Below, one piece after another: positions 1 to 11,200 of a stretch of DNA of 64,000 bases. Source of the DNA: Deltaproteobacteria bacterium (GTDB taxonomy: Bacteria; Myxococcota_C; UBA6777); assembly GCA_006226375.1 (NCBI GenBank), contig SBHC01000054.1:167331-231330 (forward strand), read 5' to 3'. Position numbers and translations under genes: made by a program. The number at the start of each line of letters is the position of its first letter. Position 1 is the first letter of the stretch. The notes below the pieces were generated by a model. The model did no database searches and had not been told where the DNA came from. It was given only the letters and a program-made list of their open reading frames with translations.

Positions 1-1846
1 TCTCCATACCGTAGCCTGCCCCGTAAAAGAAGGGCTTGGCAAAGTCAACGATGGACTTGTTGGCCCCATCTTTTTTGAGCAAACTGGCGAGATGCTCCAT
101 TCGTTCAAAGCCAAGTTGTTCGTCCGTAAACCCCAGCTCCTCCAACTGATGCATAGTCTCGCTCAGTCCGGTGAAGACGTTCATACGGCTCATTTGTTTT
201 TCGGTCACAGAATGACCAGGAAGGAACGTCTCATAGCCCGCTCCACCTGGAGACTCTTTCATCGCAACGCCAACCTCCTTGGCAAGCTCAGCGACAGGAC
301 CGGTCATGGAAACAAGGTGGGCGCCCACGTCATAGCTTCGCCCGTCGATCTCAACGGTTTCACATTTCCCTGCGCCAATCTCAGAGGCGGCTTCAATCAC
401 ACGTACATCACAACCTCGTTGTTGCAGCTCTCGGGCCGCGACAAGACCGCCGATGCTTCCGCCCACAACGACAACGCTTGAGCCGGGCTTAAGGGTTCGT
501 GGATTGTCGGCAGGCCAGACGGAGCGAGGTAGAGGTTGCTTGATAGAGCAGACACAAGCCATAAGCCCCAACGGATACATGACTCCATCATCCGTGGCCG
601 TGGGTTGCGACGGTAAGTCTTGGAACAACCATTTGACCTTGGTAATGATGTGTTGTGCAAAGGCAGCCACAATTCGACGAATGAGGGGGGTCGCAGGACA
701 TCGTATTTTGTGAGGGATGCCCGTGTTGGAATCGCGCGAGTTGTTGTTGTAAGGACACCCAGCAAAGGCTCCACTCTGTTGCTGAACATCGGTAGGATCT
801 CCAGCCCAACGTTCGGGATGGAAACCTGCACCTGTGGAAAGGTTCTCGGCGTAGATCGACATCACAACCACAGAGCCTCCTGGGATATCAACGCCGTTGA
901 CACGATGCGTCGTACCTTCGGGGAGAGTGCCCTGTTGGGTTAGCACGCGGGGATACAAGTGAGCCGCTTCCGTTACTAGCATCTGCAATGCGTCGTTGGA
1001 GTCGAGATACTCGCGACGCCACCCTGCATCCAAACCTTGCGTTGTATCGTGCGCTCGCCCTAACTCAGCCATCATCCCCGAGATGATCGGCCCAATCGCA
1101 AACCCTGTAATCAAGCCATGCGCGATCGAATAGATGGTGTCTGTTCGAGACATCGCTCCAGTGGCTTCTTCCTTCAGAAAGTGAGCAAGCAAGCAATGTT
1201 CGGTGAGCGTCTCTGGGTTGGCTCGCTCACAGCTTTCGCCAATCCCGTCCAGAATGTCTTGGTACAAAACGTCGGCACCGTCGAAGTCACCGCGGCCCAT
1301 GGTAGCCACGACTTTGGAGAACGAGTCGGAAGGCAGAGGAGAAGGCTCCCCCATTTGAACCTCCCAGCTCAACTCCCAGGCCAGATCCAAGCAGCCTTGC
1401 TGCACGTCCAGGATCTGCTTGGAGAGCCAAGAGTCCACATGTCGCTGAAGCGTGGGAGTGAGCTGACGGACAGCGTCATCGTGAGAGAAATGGTCCAGCA
1501 CCTGTGTAATTTCGGGAATCATCCGGAAGTCGGTATCGCCAGGATACAGCAACGGGAAGTGCCCCTTGCGATCAGCGATCCGGTCGTTCACAAGAGACCT
1601 CGCCTCTCGCCCTGTCATGTAGTACCGATGCCCACGACCTGCCACTCGAAACACAGAGTGCTTGCTCAGGTTCTCCCTCATCCACAAGTCCATGCTTGCT
1701 CCGGGAGGAGGCATGGGGACGACAGGAACATCGCGACTTTCGCGATGAAATGGACAACCCTGACCACTTCGACGCGTCGGTTCAGCAACATCACTCGATT
1801 CAACAACAACTTCGTCTGTTCCTATCTCGTCCAGCTCTACATTCAT
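1..1846 (-). CDS. Cytochrome P450-like / FAD-dependent oxidoreductase fusion (C-terminus cut by window edge)
   Basis: An uninterrupted reading frame gives about 615 residues before the window ends. Residues ~25-430 read like a P450: a CPFH segment near the N-terminus, a K-helix-like TEAAHLYP (E293..H296), FHPERW (H343) and a thiolate-loop-like HKIRCPATPLIRR with Cys383. From ~455 a flavin Rossmann motif VVVVGGSIGGLVAA (G462-G467) starts an amine-oxidase/FAD-monooxygenase-type domain. The usual K-helix ExxR is ExxH, and the I-helix acid/Thr pair is not recognisable around A242-G248, so ordinary oxygen activation is doubtful. Start chosen at 1846 because GGAGG lies 8 bases upstream; an in-frame ATG at 1861 lacks such a site. 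It follows the giant repeat gene on the same strand after a 443-base gap. The domain reading is motif-based; substrate unknown. Confidence 0.75.
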   Translation of the reverse strand, partial: MNVELDEIGTDEVVVESSDVAEPTRRSGQGCPFHRESRDVPVVPMPPPGASMDLWMRENLSKHSVFRVAGRGHRYYMTGREARSLVNDRIADRKGHFPLLYPGDTDFRMIPEITQVLDHFSHDDAVRQLTPTLQRHVDSWLSKQILDVQQGCLDLAWELSWEVQMGEPSPLPSDSFSKVVATMGRGDFDGADVLYQDILDGIGESCERANPETLTEHCLLAHFLKEEATGAMSRTDTIYSIAHGLITGFAIGPIISGMMAELGRAHDTTQGLDAGWRREYLDSNDALQMLVTEAAHLYPRVLTQQGTLPEGTTHRVNGVDIPGGSVVVMSIYAENLSTGAGFHPERWAGDPTDVQQQSGAFAGCPYNNNSRDSNTGIPHKIRCPATPLIRRIVAAFAQHIITKVKWLFQDLPSQPTATDDGVMYPLGLMACVCSIKQPLPRSVWPADNPRTLKPGSSVVVVGGSIGGLVAARELQQRGCDVRVIEAASEIGAGKCETVEIDGRSYDVGAHLVSMTGPVAELAKEVGVAMKESPGGAGYETFLPGHSVTEKQMSRMNVFTGLSETMHQLEELGFTDEQLGFERMEHLASLLKKDGANKSIVDFAKPFFYGAGYGME

Positions 1847-2289
1847 CAATGGGGCCTCCATGAGACGCCAAAGTCTTCAAGACTTTGCACACATCGTTCA
1901 AGAAATGGAATGGATTCTCACCGATTTTGAAATCGTAAAAACCTTGCACCCGAGAGAGGCGAACCCTGTGGGAAGCAGCAACCTCTTGAAGTCAAAGGAG
2001 CACACCATCACAACGAGGTTCTTTCGGATGCATTTGCTTGTATCGATGCGTCTGTGTAGAGCAAAAGAAGTGCCAACCGCACGAAGTCCACTCCTGCCCA
2101 CCAAGAACGAAGGTGGAAAAGACGTGAAGACAGGGGCTCAGCAAAGTCAGCGAAAAAGACGCGAAGAGAGAACGAGGGTGGGTATACATCCCAAAAGAAG
2201 GTTGGAATAGCTTGTGAAGCTTCGTTGGATTTGATGTTGGAGGAAAGACACAAACAAGGCAGGCAGAGGAGCGAGGAAAGACCTAGACT
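1847..2289. other. Intergenic region between giant Cys-rich gene and P450-like fusion
   Basis: Short frames on both strands have no recognisable protein features. Apart from the 19-bp palindrome at 1869-1887 there is only a weak AGCTT-gtg-AAGCT repeat near 2215-2227. No convincing intrinsic terminator follows the giant gene, so read-through into the fusion gene is possible. Confidence 0.6.
1869..1887. promoter_or_regulatory. 19-bp perfect palindrome upstream of the P450-like fusion gene
   Basis: CAAAGTCTT-C-AAGACTTTG is a perfect inverted repeat with one central base, 22 bases upstream of the chosen start codon. Size and position fit a dimeric repressor or activator operator. No cognate regulator is visible in the window. 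Confidence 0.45.
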
Positions 2290-5200
2290 TTAGCGGAAGC
2301 CAACACACTCGTACTCGCGACCGTAGCCATTGGAGTTGGAGTAGTCAGAGGTCCAGTTGGTGCCCGAAGAGTTGGTCACGTGCGCTTCGGGACAGTAGTT
2401 GGTGTTGACCTCTCCGACCACACGACCCGACTTGTAACCCAAAGCGTAACAAAGCGCGTTGGCCATGTTAACGCTCACGCCATTGTTGGCGGTGTTGGGC
2501 GCATTGCAAATACCTGTTGGATTGCTTCTGCTGCAACACCCGCTGTTGTTGTTGGAGAAGCTATCTCCGGCGCTGTTTCCTGGGTCCACCTGCGCGCGTA
2601 GAGTTCCGTTGGAGCCAAATCGCAACGTTTCGGTGGAGGCGTTGAAGTTGCAGAAGAAGCTACTGGCCGAACAACCGTTCCCGTTGCACCCAATGAAGTG
2701 CAACGTGCTGTTGGTGTACTTCCGCAGGTCAAGCCCACGACCGGAACCGTTCCAAATGTTCACGGAGATAACAGACTGGCATTTCTCCACGTTCGTTGGG
2801 GACGTACAAGTTCCGCTGTTGCAAGTTTGTCCGTTGCTACAAGTTTTGCCGCAGCTACCGCAGTGGCTGGTGTCAGTTTGTAGGTTGCGACAGCCGCCGG
2901 AGCAGCACGATGTGCCACCGGTACAAACCTTGCCACACGCACCGCAGTTGCTGTTGTCGGTCTGAATGCTCTTGCACACACCGCTACAGCACGTTTGGCC
3001 AGAGCCGCACGCGTTGCCGCAAATACCACAGTTGCTCTTGTCCGTTTGTAGGTTCACACAGGTGGAACCACAAGGCACGCTTCCGGAAGGACACGCGGTG
3101 CAAGCACCGTTGCTACAGATCTGCAGCGCCGAGCACTTTTTCCCACAACCACCGCAGTTGTTTCGGTCGTTCTGGGTTGCAGTACAAGAGCCGGAACAGC
3201 AGGACGCTCCCGTCGCACACTTGTTGCCGCAGAAGCCACAATGGGTGGTGCTGGTCTGTGTGTTCGCACAAGAGCCAGAGCAGTTGGTCTCTCCCGACTT
3301 GCAGATCGTGCTGCAAACGCCGTTGGAGCAAACCTGACCTGTCGCACACTTTTTCCCGCAGCCGCCGCAGTTGTTCACGTCGTTTTTGGAGTCAATGCAA
3401 GTTCCGCTGCAGTTGGTCTGACCTGACGGACAGCACTTCAAATTGGAGCAGACCTCACCTTGAGCACAGCAGTTGCTGGGACCGCAGATCTGAGCGATGG
3501 GACAGCAAGCATTGCCGATACATTGTGTGTTGCTCGCACAGCATACCGAGTTGTTGTTGCACACCGACACTTGGTTGCAGCAAGCTCCGTTGGCACATTG
3601 TTGCAGCTGCGCGTTGCACACCTGACCACATTGTCCACAGTGGTTGTTGCTGGTCTTGGTGTTCACACAGTTTCCAGAGCAGCAGGTCGTGGTACCCGAA
3701 CATACTTTGCCGCAGGTGCCACAGTTGGTACCGTCGGTTTGTAGGTTCTTGCAGGCACCGTTGCAACAGGTTTGACCGGAGCCACATACCTTGCCACAAC
3801 CACCGCAATGTTTGGTATCGGTGAGAATGTTCACACAGGAACCGCCGCAGTTGGTTTGTCCCGAGGGACAACCGGTGAGCTTGCATGCGCCATTCTGACA
3901 AGTCTGGCCGCTGGGGCACGATTTTCCGCAGGTACCACAGTTGGCGTTGTCGGTTTGCAGGTTTTTGCAGACGCCGTTGCAGCTGCTCAACCCTGTAGGA
4001 CACGTACAAGCGCTGCTCTGACACGTTTGACCGCCCGAACAGACTTTGCCGCAGGAGCCGCAGTTTTGGCTGTCTGTGGTCAAGCTTTTGCATGCCCCTG
4101 TACAGCAGGTTTGACCGGAGCCACACGCGGTACCGCATGCGCCACAGTTTTTGCTGTCTTTGAGGATGTCAACACAAGAGCCGTTGCACAAGGTTTGGCC
4201 GCTCGGACAACCGGTGTTACGACAAACTCCACTTTGGCAGGTTTGTGTTGACGAGCACTTGGTTCCACACGCCCCACAGTTGGCGTTGTTGGTGTTGGGA
4301 TCCACGCACACACCACCGCAGTCTTTGAGACCTGTGGGACAAGAACAAGAGCCGCTGGAACAGACTTTGCCGCCGGAGCATGTGGTGCCACAGCCACCAC
4401 AGTGGTTCACGTCTGTGCTGGTATTCACACAAGCGCCTCCACAAGCTGTTTGCCCTGCGGGGCACGACAACTTGCATGTTCCGCTAGAACACAGCTCTCC
4501 AGACTTGCAGACCTTGCCGCAGCCACCACAGTTGTTGCGGTCGGTGCTGGTGTTCACACAGATACCGCTGCAATCGGTGCCCGTCAGACAACGACAGCTG
4601 CCCAAGACACACTGTTTTCCACCTGTGCAGGCGATACCACACTGACCACAGTTTCCGTTGTCGGTGTTGGTGTCCACACAAATACCCGAGCAGTTGGTCG
4701 GCTGCGCCGTGGGACACGATAGCTTACAAGCTCCGCCGGAGCACAACTCGCCCGACTTGCACACGTTGCCACAAGCGCCACAGTTGTTGCGGTCGTTGCT
4801 GGTGTTCACACAGATGCCTGAGCAGTCTTTGGTGTTGGTTGGGCAGACACAAGAGCCGGAGCCACAGACTTTTCCGCCGGTACACTTGGTTCCGCAGCCG
4901 CCGCAGTTGTTCACGTCATTCTTGGTGTCCACACAAACGTTGCCGCAAGCGGTTTGACCCTGCGGACAAGAGAAGTTACAGCCACCGTTGGAGCAGATCT
5001 TTCCGCCAGTACATTGGGTGCCGCAAGCTCCACAGTTGTTGTTGTCAGTCAGCGTGTTCACACAAACTCCGCCACAGTCGGTGGTTCCTTGTGGACAGGC
5101 ACACTTGCCCGAAGCACAGATCTTTCCGCCGGAGCACTTGGTGCCGCACGCTCCACAGTTTCCGCTGTCGGAGTTGGTATCGACACAAGCACCGCCACAA

Positions 5201-8200
5201 GCCGTTTGGCCTGTGGGGCATGACAGCTGGCAAGAACCATTCAGGCAGACTTCACCCTGCTTACAGACCTTGCCGCAGCCACCGCAGTTGGTTCGATCGG
5301 TGTTGGTGTTCACACAAGAGCCGCTGCAATCCGTTCCGCTCAAGCATTGGCAAGAGCCCAAGACACACTGTTTGCCGCCCTGGCACTGAACGCCACACCG
5401 GCCACAGTTGCCGTTGTCGGTTTTGGTATCCACGCAGATGCCTGAGCAGTTGGTCGGCTGCGCTGTGGGACACGATAGCTTGCACGAGCCGCTGGCACAC
5501 AATTCACCAGACTTACAAACGTTGCCACACGCTCCACAGTTGTTGCGGTCGTTGCTGGTGTTCACACAAACACCCGAGCAATCGGTGGTACCCGAAGGAC
5601 AGCCACATTTGCCCGACGAACAGATCTTGCCGCCAGTACATTTGGTGCCGCAGGCTCCACAGTTGCTGGGATCGTTGTTGGTGTCCACACAGACGTTGCC
5701 ACAAGCGGTTTGACCCTGCGGACAGGAGAAGCCACAGCTACCGTTGGAGCAGATCTTTCCGCCGGTACACTGGGTGCCGCAAGCTCCACAGTTGTTGTTG
5801 TCGGTCTTGGTGTTGACGCAAACGCCGTTGCAGTCGGTGGTTCCTGTGGGACAGCCACATTTGCCTGTCATACACATCTTTCCACCGGTGCACTTGATGC
5901 CACAACCGCCGCAGTTTTCGCTGTCGGAGTTGGTGTTCACACACGAGCCGCTGCAGGCGGTCTGTCCGCTGGGACAGGATAGCTTGCACACGCCACCGGA
6001 GCAGACCTCGGCTTGCTTGCAAGCTTTGCCACAGCCGCCGCAGTTCTTAGCGTCGGTCGTGACATCCACGCAGGTGCCGCTGCAGTCGGTTCCGGTGACA
6101 CAAGTACAGGTCCCCAAGACACACTGTTTGCCGCCCTGGCACTGAACGCCACAGCGACCGCAGTTTCCATTGTCAGTTTTGGTATCTACGCACACACCCG
6201 AGCAGTTGGTCGGCTGCGCCGTAGGACACGACAGGGTACAATTTCCACCCACACAGAGTTCACCCGACTTGCACGTCGCTTTGCAGGCTCCACAGTTGGC
6301 CCGGTCGTTGTTGGTGTTGACACAAACGCCGCCACAATCCGTTTCACTTGTCGCGCAAGAACAAACTCCCGAAGTACAGGTTTTGCCGCCGGTACACTTG
6401 GTTCCACAAGCGCCGCAGTTGCCGTTGTCAGAGTTGGTGTCTACACAAACGCCACTACACTCGGATTGTCCTTTGGGACAGCTCACCACACACTTGCCAG
6501 CCGAACAAAGCTGACCGGTGCCACAAGCCTGGCCACACGCTCCACAATTGGCTCGATCCGACTGCAGGTCTTTGCACACACCGTTGCACAAGGTTTGACC
6601 TTGAGGACAAGCACACTTGCTGTTCACACACTGGGTTCCACCGGTACACTTGGTTCCGCAAGCGCCACAGTTTCCGCTGTCGTTGGTCACGTTCACACAA
6701 GCTGTGCCGCAAGCCGTTTGCCCCGAAGGACAGGAGAACTTGCAAGCTCCGTTGGAACAAACCTGTCCGCTTGCACATTTGTTGTTGCACTGTCCACAGT
6801 TTTGGCCGTCGTTGGTCAGATTCACGCAAGTGCCGTTGCAATCCGACTGACCTTGAGGACAGGCACACTTGCCCGAAGCACAGAACTTGCCGCCAGAACA
6901 CTTGGTTCCACAAGCGCCGCAGTTGTTGGCGTCGGAGCTGGTGTCCACACAAGCACCTCCACAAGCCGTCTGACCTGCAGGGCAAGACAGCTGGCAAGCG
7001 CCATTGAAACAAACTTCAGCTTGCTTGCAGGTTTTGCCGCAGCCACCGCAGTTTTTGGTATCGGTCGTAACATCCACACAGGTGCCGCTGCAATCGGTTC
7101 CGGTGACACAAGTACAGGTCCCCAAGACACACTGTTTGCCGCCTTGACACTGAACGCCACAGCGACCGCAGTTTCCGTTGTCGGTTTTGGTGTCCACACA
7201 CACGCCCGAGCAGTTGGTGGGCTGCGCTGTGGGACACGACAAGGTACACGTTCCAGCGGTACAAAGTTCACCCGACTTGCAGGCGTTGCCACAAGCACCG
7301 CAGTTGTTGCGGTCGGTTTGTGCATCGACACAAACACCGCTGCAATCGGTTTGCCCTTGAGGACACCCACAAGAGCCGTTGGAACATTGCTTCCCACCGC
7401 TGCAACGGGCTCCACATTTGCCACAGTTGTTGTTGTCGGTGCTGGTATCAGTGCAAGCACCCGAACATTCCGTCTGATTTCCAGGGCAAGAGACCTGGCA
7501 TTTTCCGCTGGAACAAACTTGACCGCTCTTGCAAGCGTTCGTGCAGGTTCCACAGTTGGCGCGGTCGGTGTTGGTGTCCACGCACAAGTTGCCACATTTG
7601 GTTTGACCTGTGGGACAGCTGATTTCACACTTGCCTGCGTTGCAGACCTCACCCGACTTGCACACAACGCCGCAGCCACCGCAGTGACGACGGTCAGTGT
7701 TGGCATCAACACAAGTATCGTTGCACTTGGTAAGACCTTGCTGACAGCTCAACTGACACTTGCCTTGCGAGCACACTCGCCCAGACGGACACGCGTTGGC
7801 GCAGCTTCCGCAGTTGCTTCCGTCGGTTTGAAGATCCACACACTTGCCGGAGCAATCCGTTAGACCCGACTGGCAACTCAGCTGGCACTGACCGTTGGAG
7901 CAGACCTGACCGGAAGGACAAGCTTTACCGCAGCCGCCGCAGTTGGCGTTGTCGGTTTGTAGATTCACGCAAACACCCGAGCATTTGCTAAGACCCCGCT
8001 GGCAGGAGAGCTGGCATTGTCCGGCCACACAGACTTGTCCAGATTGACAGGCCTGGCCACAGCCACCGCAGTGAGCCACATCGGATTGAACATTCACACA
8101 GACGCTGCCGCACTTGGTCAGCCCTGTCTGACAACTCAACTGGCAATTGCTGGAGTTACAAACTTCTCCAGCCTTGCATACCGTCGCGCACTTGCCGCAG

Positions 8201-11200
8201 TGGAAACGATCGTTGGTGGTATTGACACAGGTTCCGCCGCAGTTGCTTAAGCCTGTCTGACACGACAGCTTGCAAGCCCCTTGGGAACAAACCTGACCGG
8301 ACGGACAGGCGTTTCCGCATTTGCCACAGTGTGCGAGGTCCGTGTCGAGGTCCACACACTTGCCCTGGCAGATCGAAAGACCCGATTGACAGGAGAGCTG
8401 GCATTGACCGTTGGAGCAGACACGACCGGCGCTACAAGCGTTGCCGCAGGCACCACAGTTGCCCAGATCCGTTTTGACATTGACACACACACCGTTGCAT
8501 TTGGTCAGCCCCGCCTGGCAGCTCAATTGACACTTGCCTTGTGAGCAGACTTCACCCGACTTGCAGGCGTTGCCGCAGGTTCCGCAGTTGGCAAGGTCGG
8601 TTTGTTGATCGACACACTTGCCTTTGCAGTTGGTCAGACCTGCCTGACAGCTCAGTTCACACGAGCCCGACAAACAAGCCAGACCGGAAGCGCAGGTATT
8701 GCTGCATTTGCCACAGTGGAAGCGGTCGGTTTTGGTGTTGACGCAGGTTCCGCCACAGTTGGTCAGGCCTTGCTGACAGCTCAACTGACAGCTTCCTTGC
8801 GAACACACTTCCCCGCTCTTGCACACATTTCCGCAGGAGCCACAGTGAGCCACATCGGTTTGGGCGTTCACACAAAGGCTTCCACACTTGGTCAGCCCCT
8901 GCTGACAGCTTAGCTGACAGGTTCCGTTGGAGCAGACCTCTCCAGCGTTGCAGAACGTCGTACATTTTCCACAATTGCTCAGGTCGGTCTTGATGTTGAC
9001 GCAGGTTCCGCCACAGTTGGTCAGACCTTGCTGACAGCTCAACTGGCAGAGACCTTGCGAACACAATTGACCGGACGAACAGGACGAACCACACGTTCCA
9101 CAGTTGGCGTTGTCGGTGTTGGTGTCCACACATTTGTTGTTGCATTTGGTTTGACCAGCAGGACAGCTAATCTGACACTGTCCAGCCACACACACTTCAC
9201 CGGAAGCGCAGGCTTTGCCGCACTGTCCACAGTGAGCCCGGTCGGTTTGTTGGTCCACACACTTGCCGCTGCAGTTGGCCAGGCCTTTCTGGCACGACAG
9301 TTCACAAGCCGCGTTGCGACAGACTTCCCCAGCGTTACAAGCGGCTGCGCATTTGCCACAGTGGCTTCGGCTGGTTTTCAGATCCACGCAGTTGCCGCCA
9401 CAGTTCGTCAGGCCTGTTTGACACGACAACTGACAGGTCCCTTGGGAGCACACTTCCCCGCTCTTGCACACAACGCCGCAGCCGCCACAATGAGCGCGGT
9501 CGGTTTGGGTGTTGACGCAGGAACCGGAGCAGTCCGTCAGACCGGTCTGGCAGCTCAACTGACATTTGCCTTGGGAGCACACTTCCCCGCTCTTGCAGGT
9601 CGTGCCACAGGCTCCACAGCTAGAGTTCGAGGACTGGATATCCACACAGTTTCCGCTGCAGTTGGTCAAGCCTGTCTGGCACGACACGGAACAAACGCCT
9701 TGGGAGCACACTTCACCCGACTGACAGGCTGTTCCACAGGTTCCACAGTTCGCCCGGTCCGACTGGGGATCCACACACTTGTTGTTGCACTTAATTAAGC
9801 CAGCCTGACACGACAGCACACAGGTTCCTTTTTCACAAACAAAACCGCTTTGACAGATGTTGGTACAGGTTCCGCAGTTGGCGCGGTCTGTGTTGGCGTC
9901 AACGCAGTTGCCGCCACAGTTGGTCAGACCACTTTGGCATGACACTTCACACTTGCCTTGCGAGCACACTTCGCCTGCTTTGCAAGCTGTGCCGCAGGTT
10001 CCACAGTTGGAGCGGTAGGTTTGTAGATCCACACAGTTTCCACCGCAGTTCGTCAGACCTGCCTGGCAAGACACTTCACATTTGCCTTGCGAGCAGACTT
10101 CACCCACCTTACAGGCTGTGCCACAAGCGCCACAGTGATCCCGGTCGGATTGGGTGTTGACGCAGGAGCCGGTGCAGTCTGTCAGGCCTTGCTGGCAAGA
10201 CACGGCGCACTGACTGCCGGAACAAACCTCACCTGCTTTGCAGGCTGTACCACACTTCCCACAGTGAGTCCGGTCGCTTTGCAGATCCACGCAATTGCCG
10301 TTGCAGTCGTTTTGACCGGCCGGACAATTGGACTCACAGGTACCGCCGTTACAGATCTGACCTGCAGGACACACCGTGGCGCACTTCCCGCAGTTGACCC
10401 GGTCACTTTGTAAGTCGGTGCACTTTCCATCACAAAGGTCGAGACCTTGTTGACAGGTCGCGGCGCACTTCCCATCCGAGCAAACTTCCCCGCTCTTGCA
10501 AGCCGTACCACAAGCCCCACAGTTGGTGAGGTCGGTCTTGAGATTGACACAGTTTCCGGAACAGTCGGTCAGACCTTGTTGGCAGTTGACCTCACAGTTT
10601 CCGTTGGAACAAACTTCCCCATCTTGGCAAGCCGCTCCACACTTTCCACAGTTCGCCCGGTCGGTGTTCACATCCACACAAGCACCACCACAATCCGTGG
10701 TGCCACCGGCGCAGTCAGGTTTGCACACCCCTTGGGTGCAGACTTCTTTGTCTTTGCAAGCGTTGTCACATTGCCCACAATGTTTGGGGTCGGACTGAAC
10801 GTCGACGCAAGAGTTGGCACACTCTGTTTTGTCGGTGGAACAGTTAAGCACACACTTGCCTTCGTTGCAGACTTCGTCGGCCTGGGTTCGACACTGGTTG
10901 CCACAAGCTCCACAGTTCCCTGCGCTGGTTTTCGTGTTCACGCAGGCATCGTTGCAGACCTCTTCACCGCTCGCGCAATCCAGGACACACTTGCCCCCAT
11001 CGCACTTTTTGCCTTCTTCGCACTTCGACCCGCAGGTACCACAGTTCCCGCTTGATGTTTTGAGATTAAAGCAGGTGTTGTTGCACGCTGTTTCACCTTC
11101 TTTGCAATCGGGCACACAAACCCCAAGCTGGCACTTAAAACCTGTCTCGCAGGTTAAGGTGTCACATGGGTTCGGGGGGGCCTGGTCACAACCAGAGCCT

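Noticed and set aside
397..943. Possible frameshift or independent genes inside the P450-like fusion
   Set aside because: Tracing the main frame through HPERW, the Cys383 loop and the GGSIGG motif shows that one frame stays open; the other frames are shadows.
1860..2210. Plus-strand 116-residue ORF
   Set aside because: No ribosome site, low-complexity basic sequence, no family features, and it overlaps the palindrome upstream of the fusion gene.
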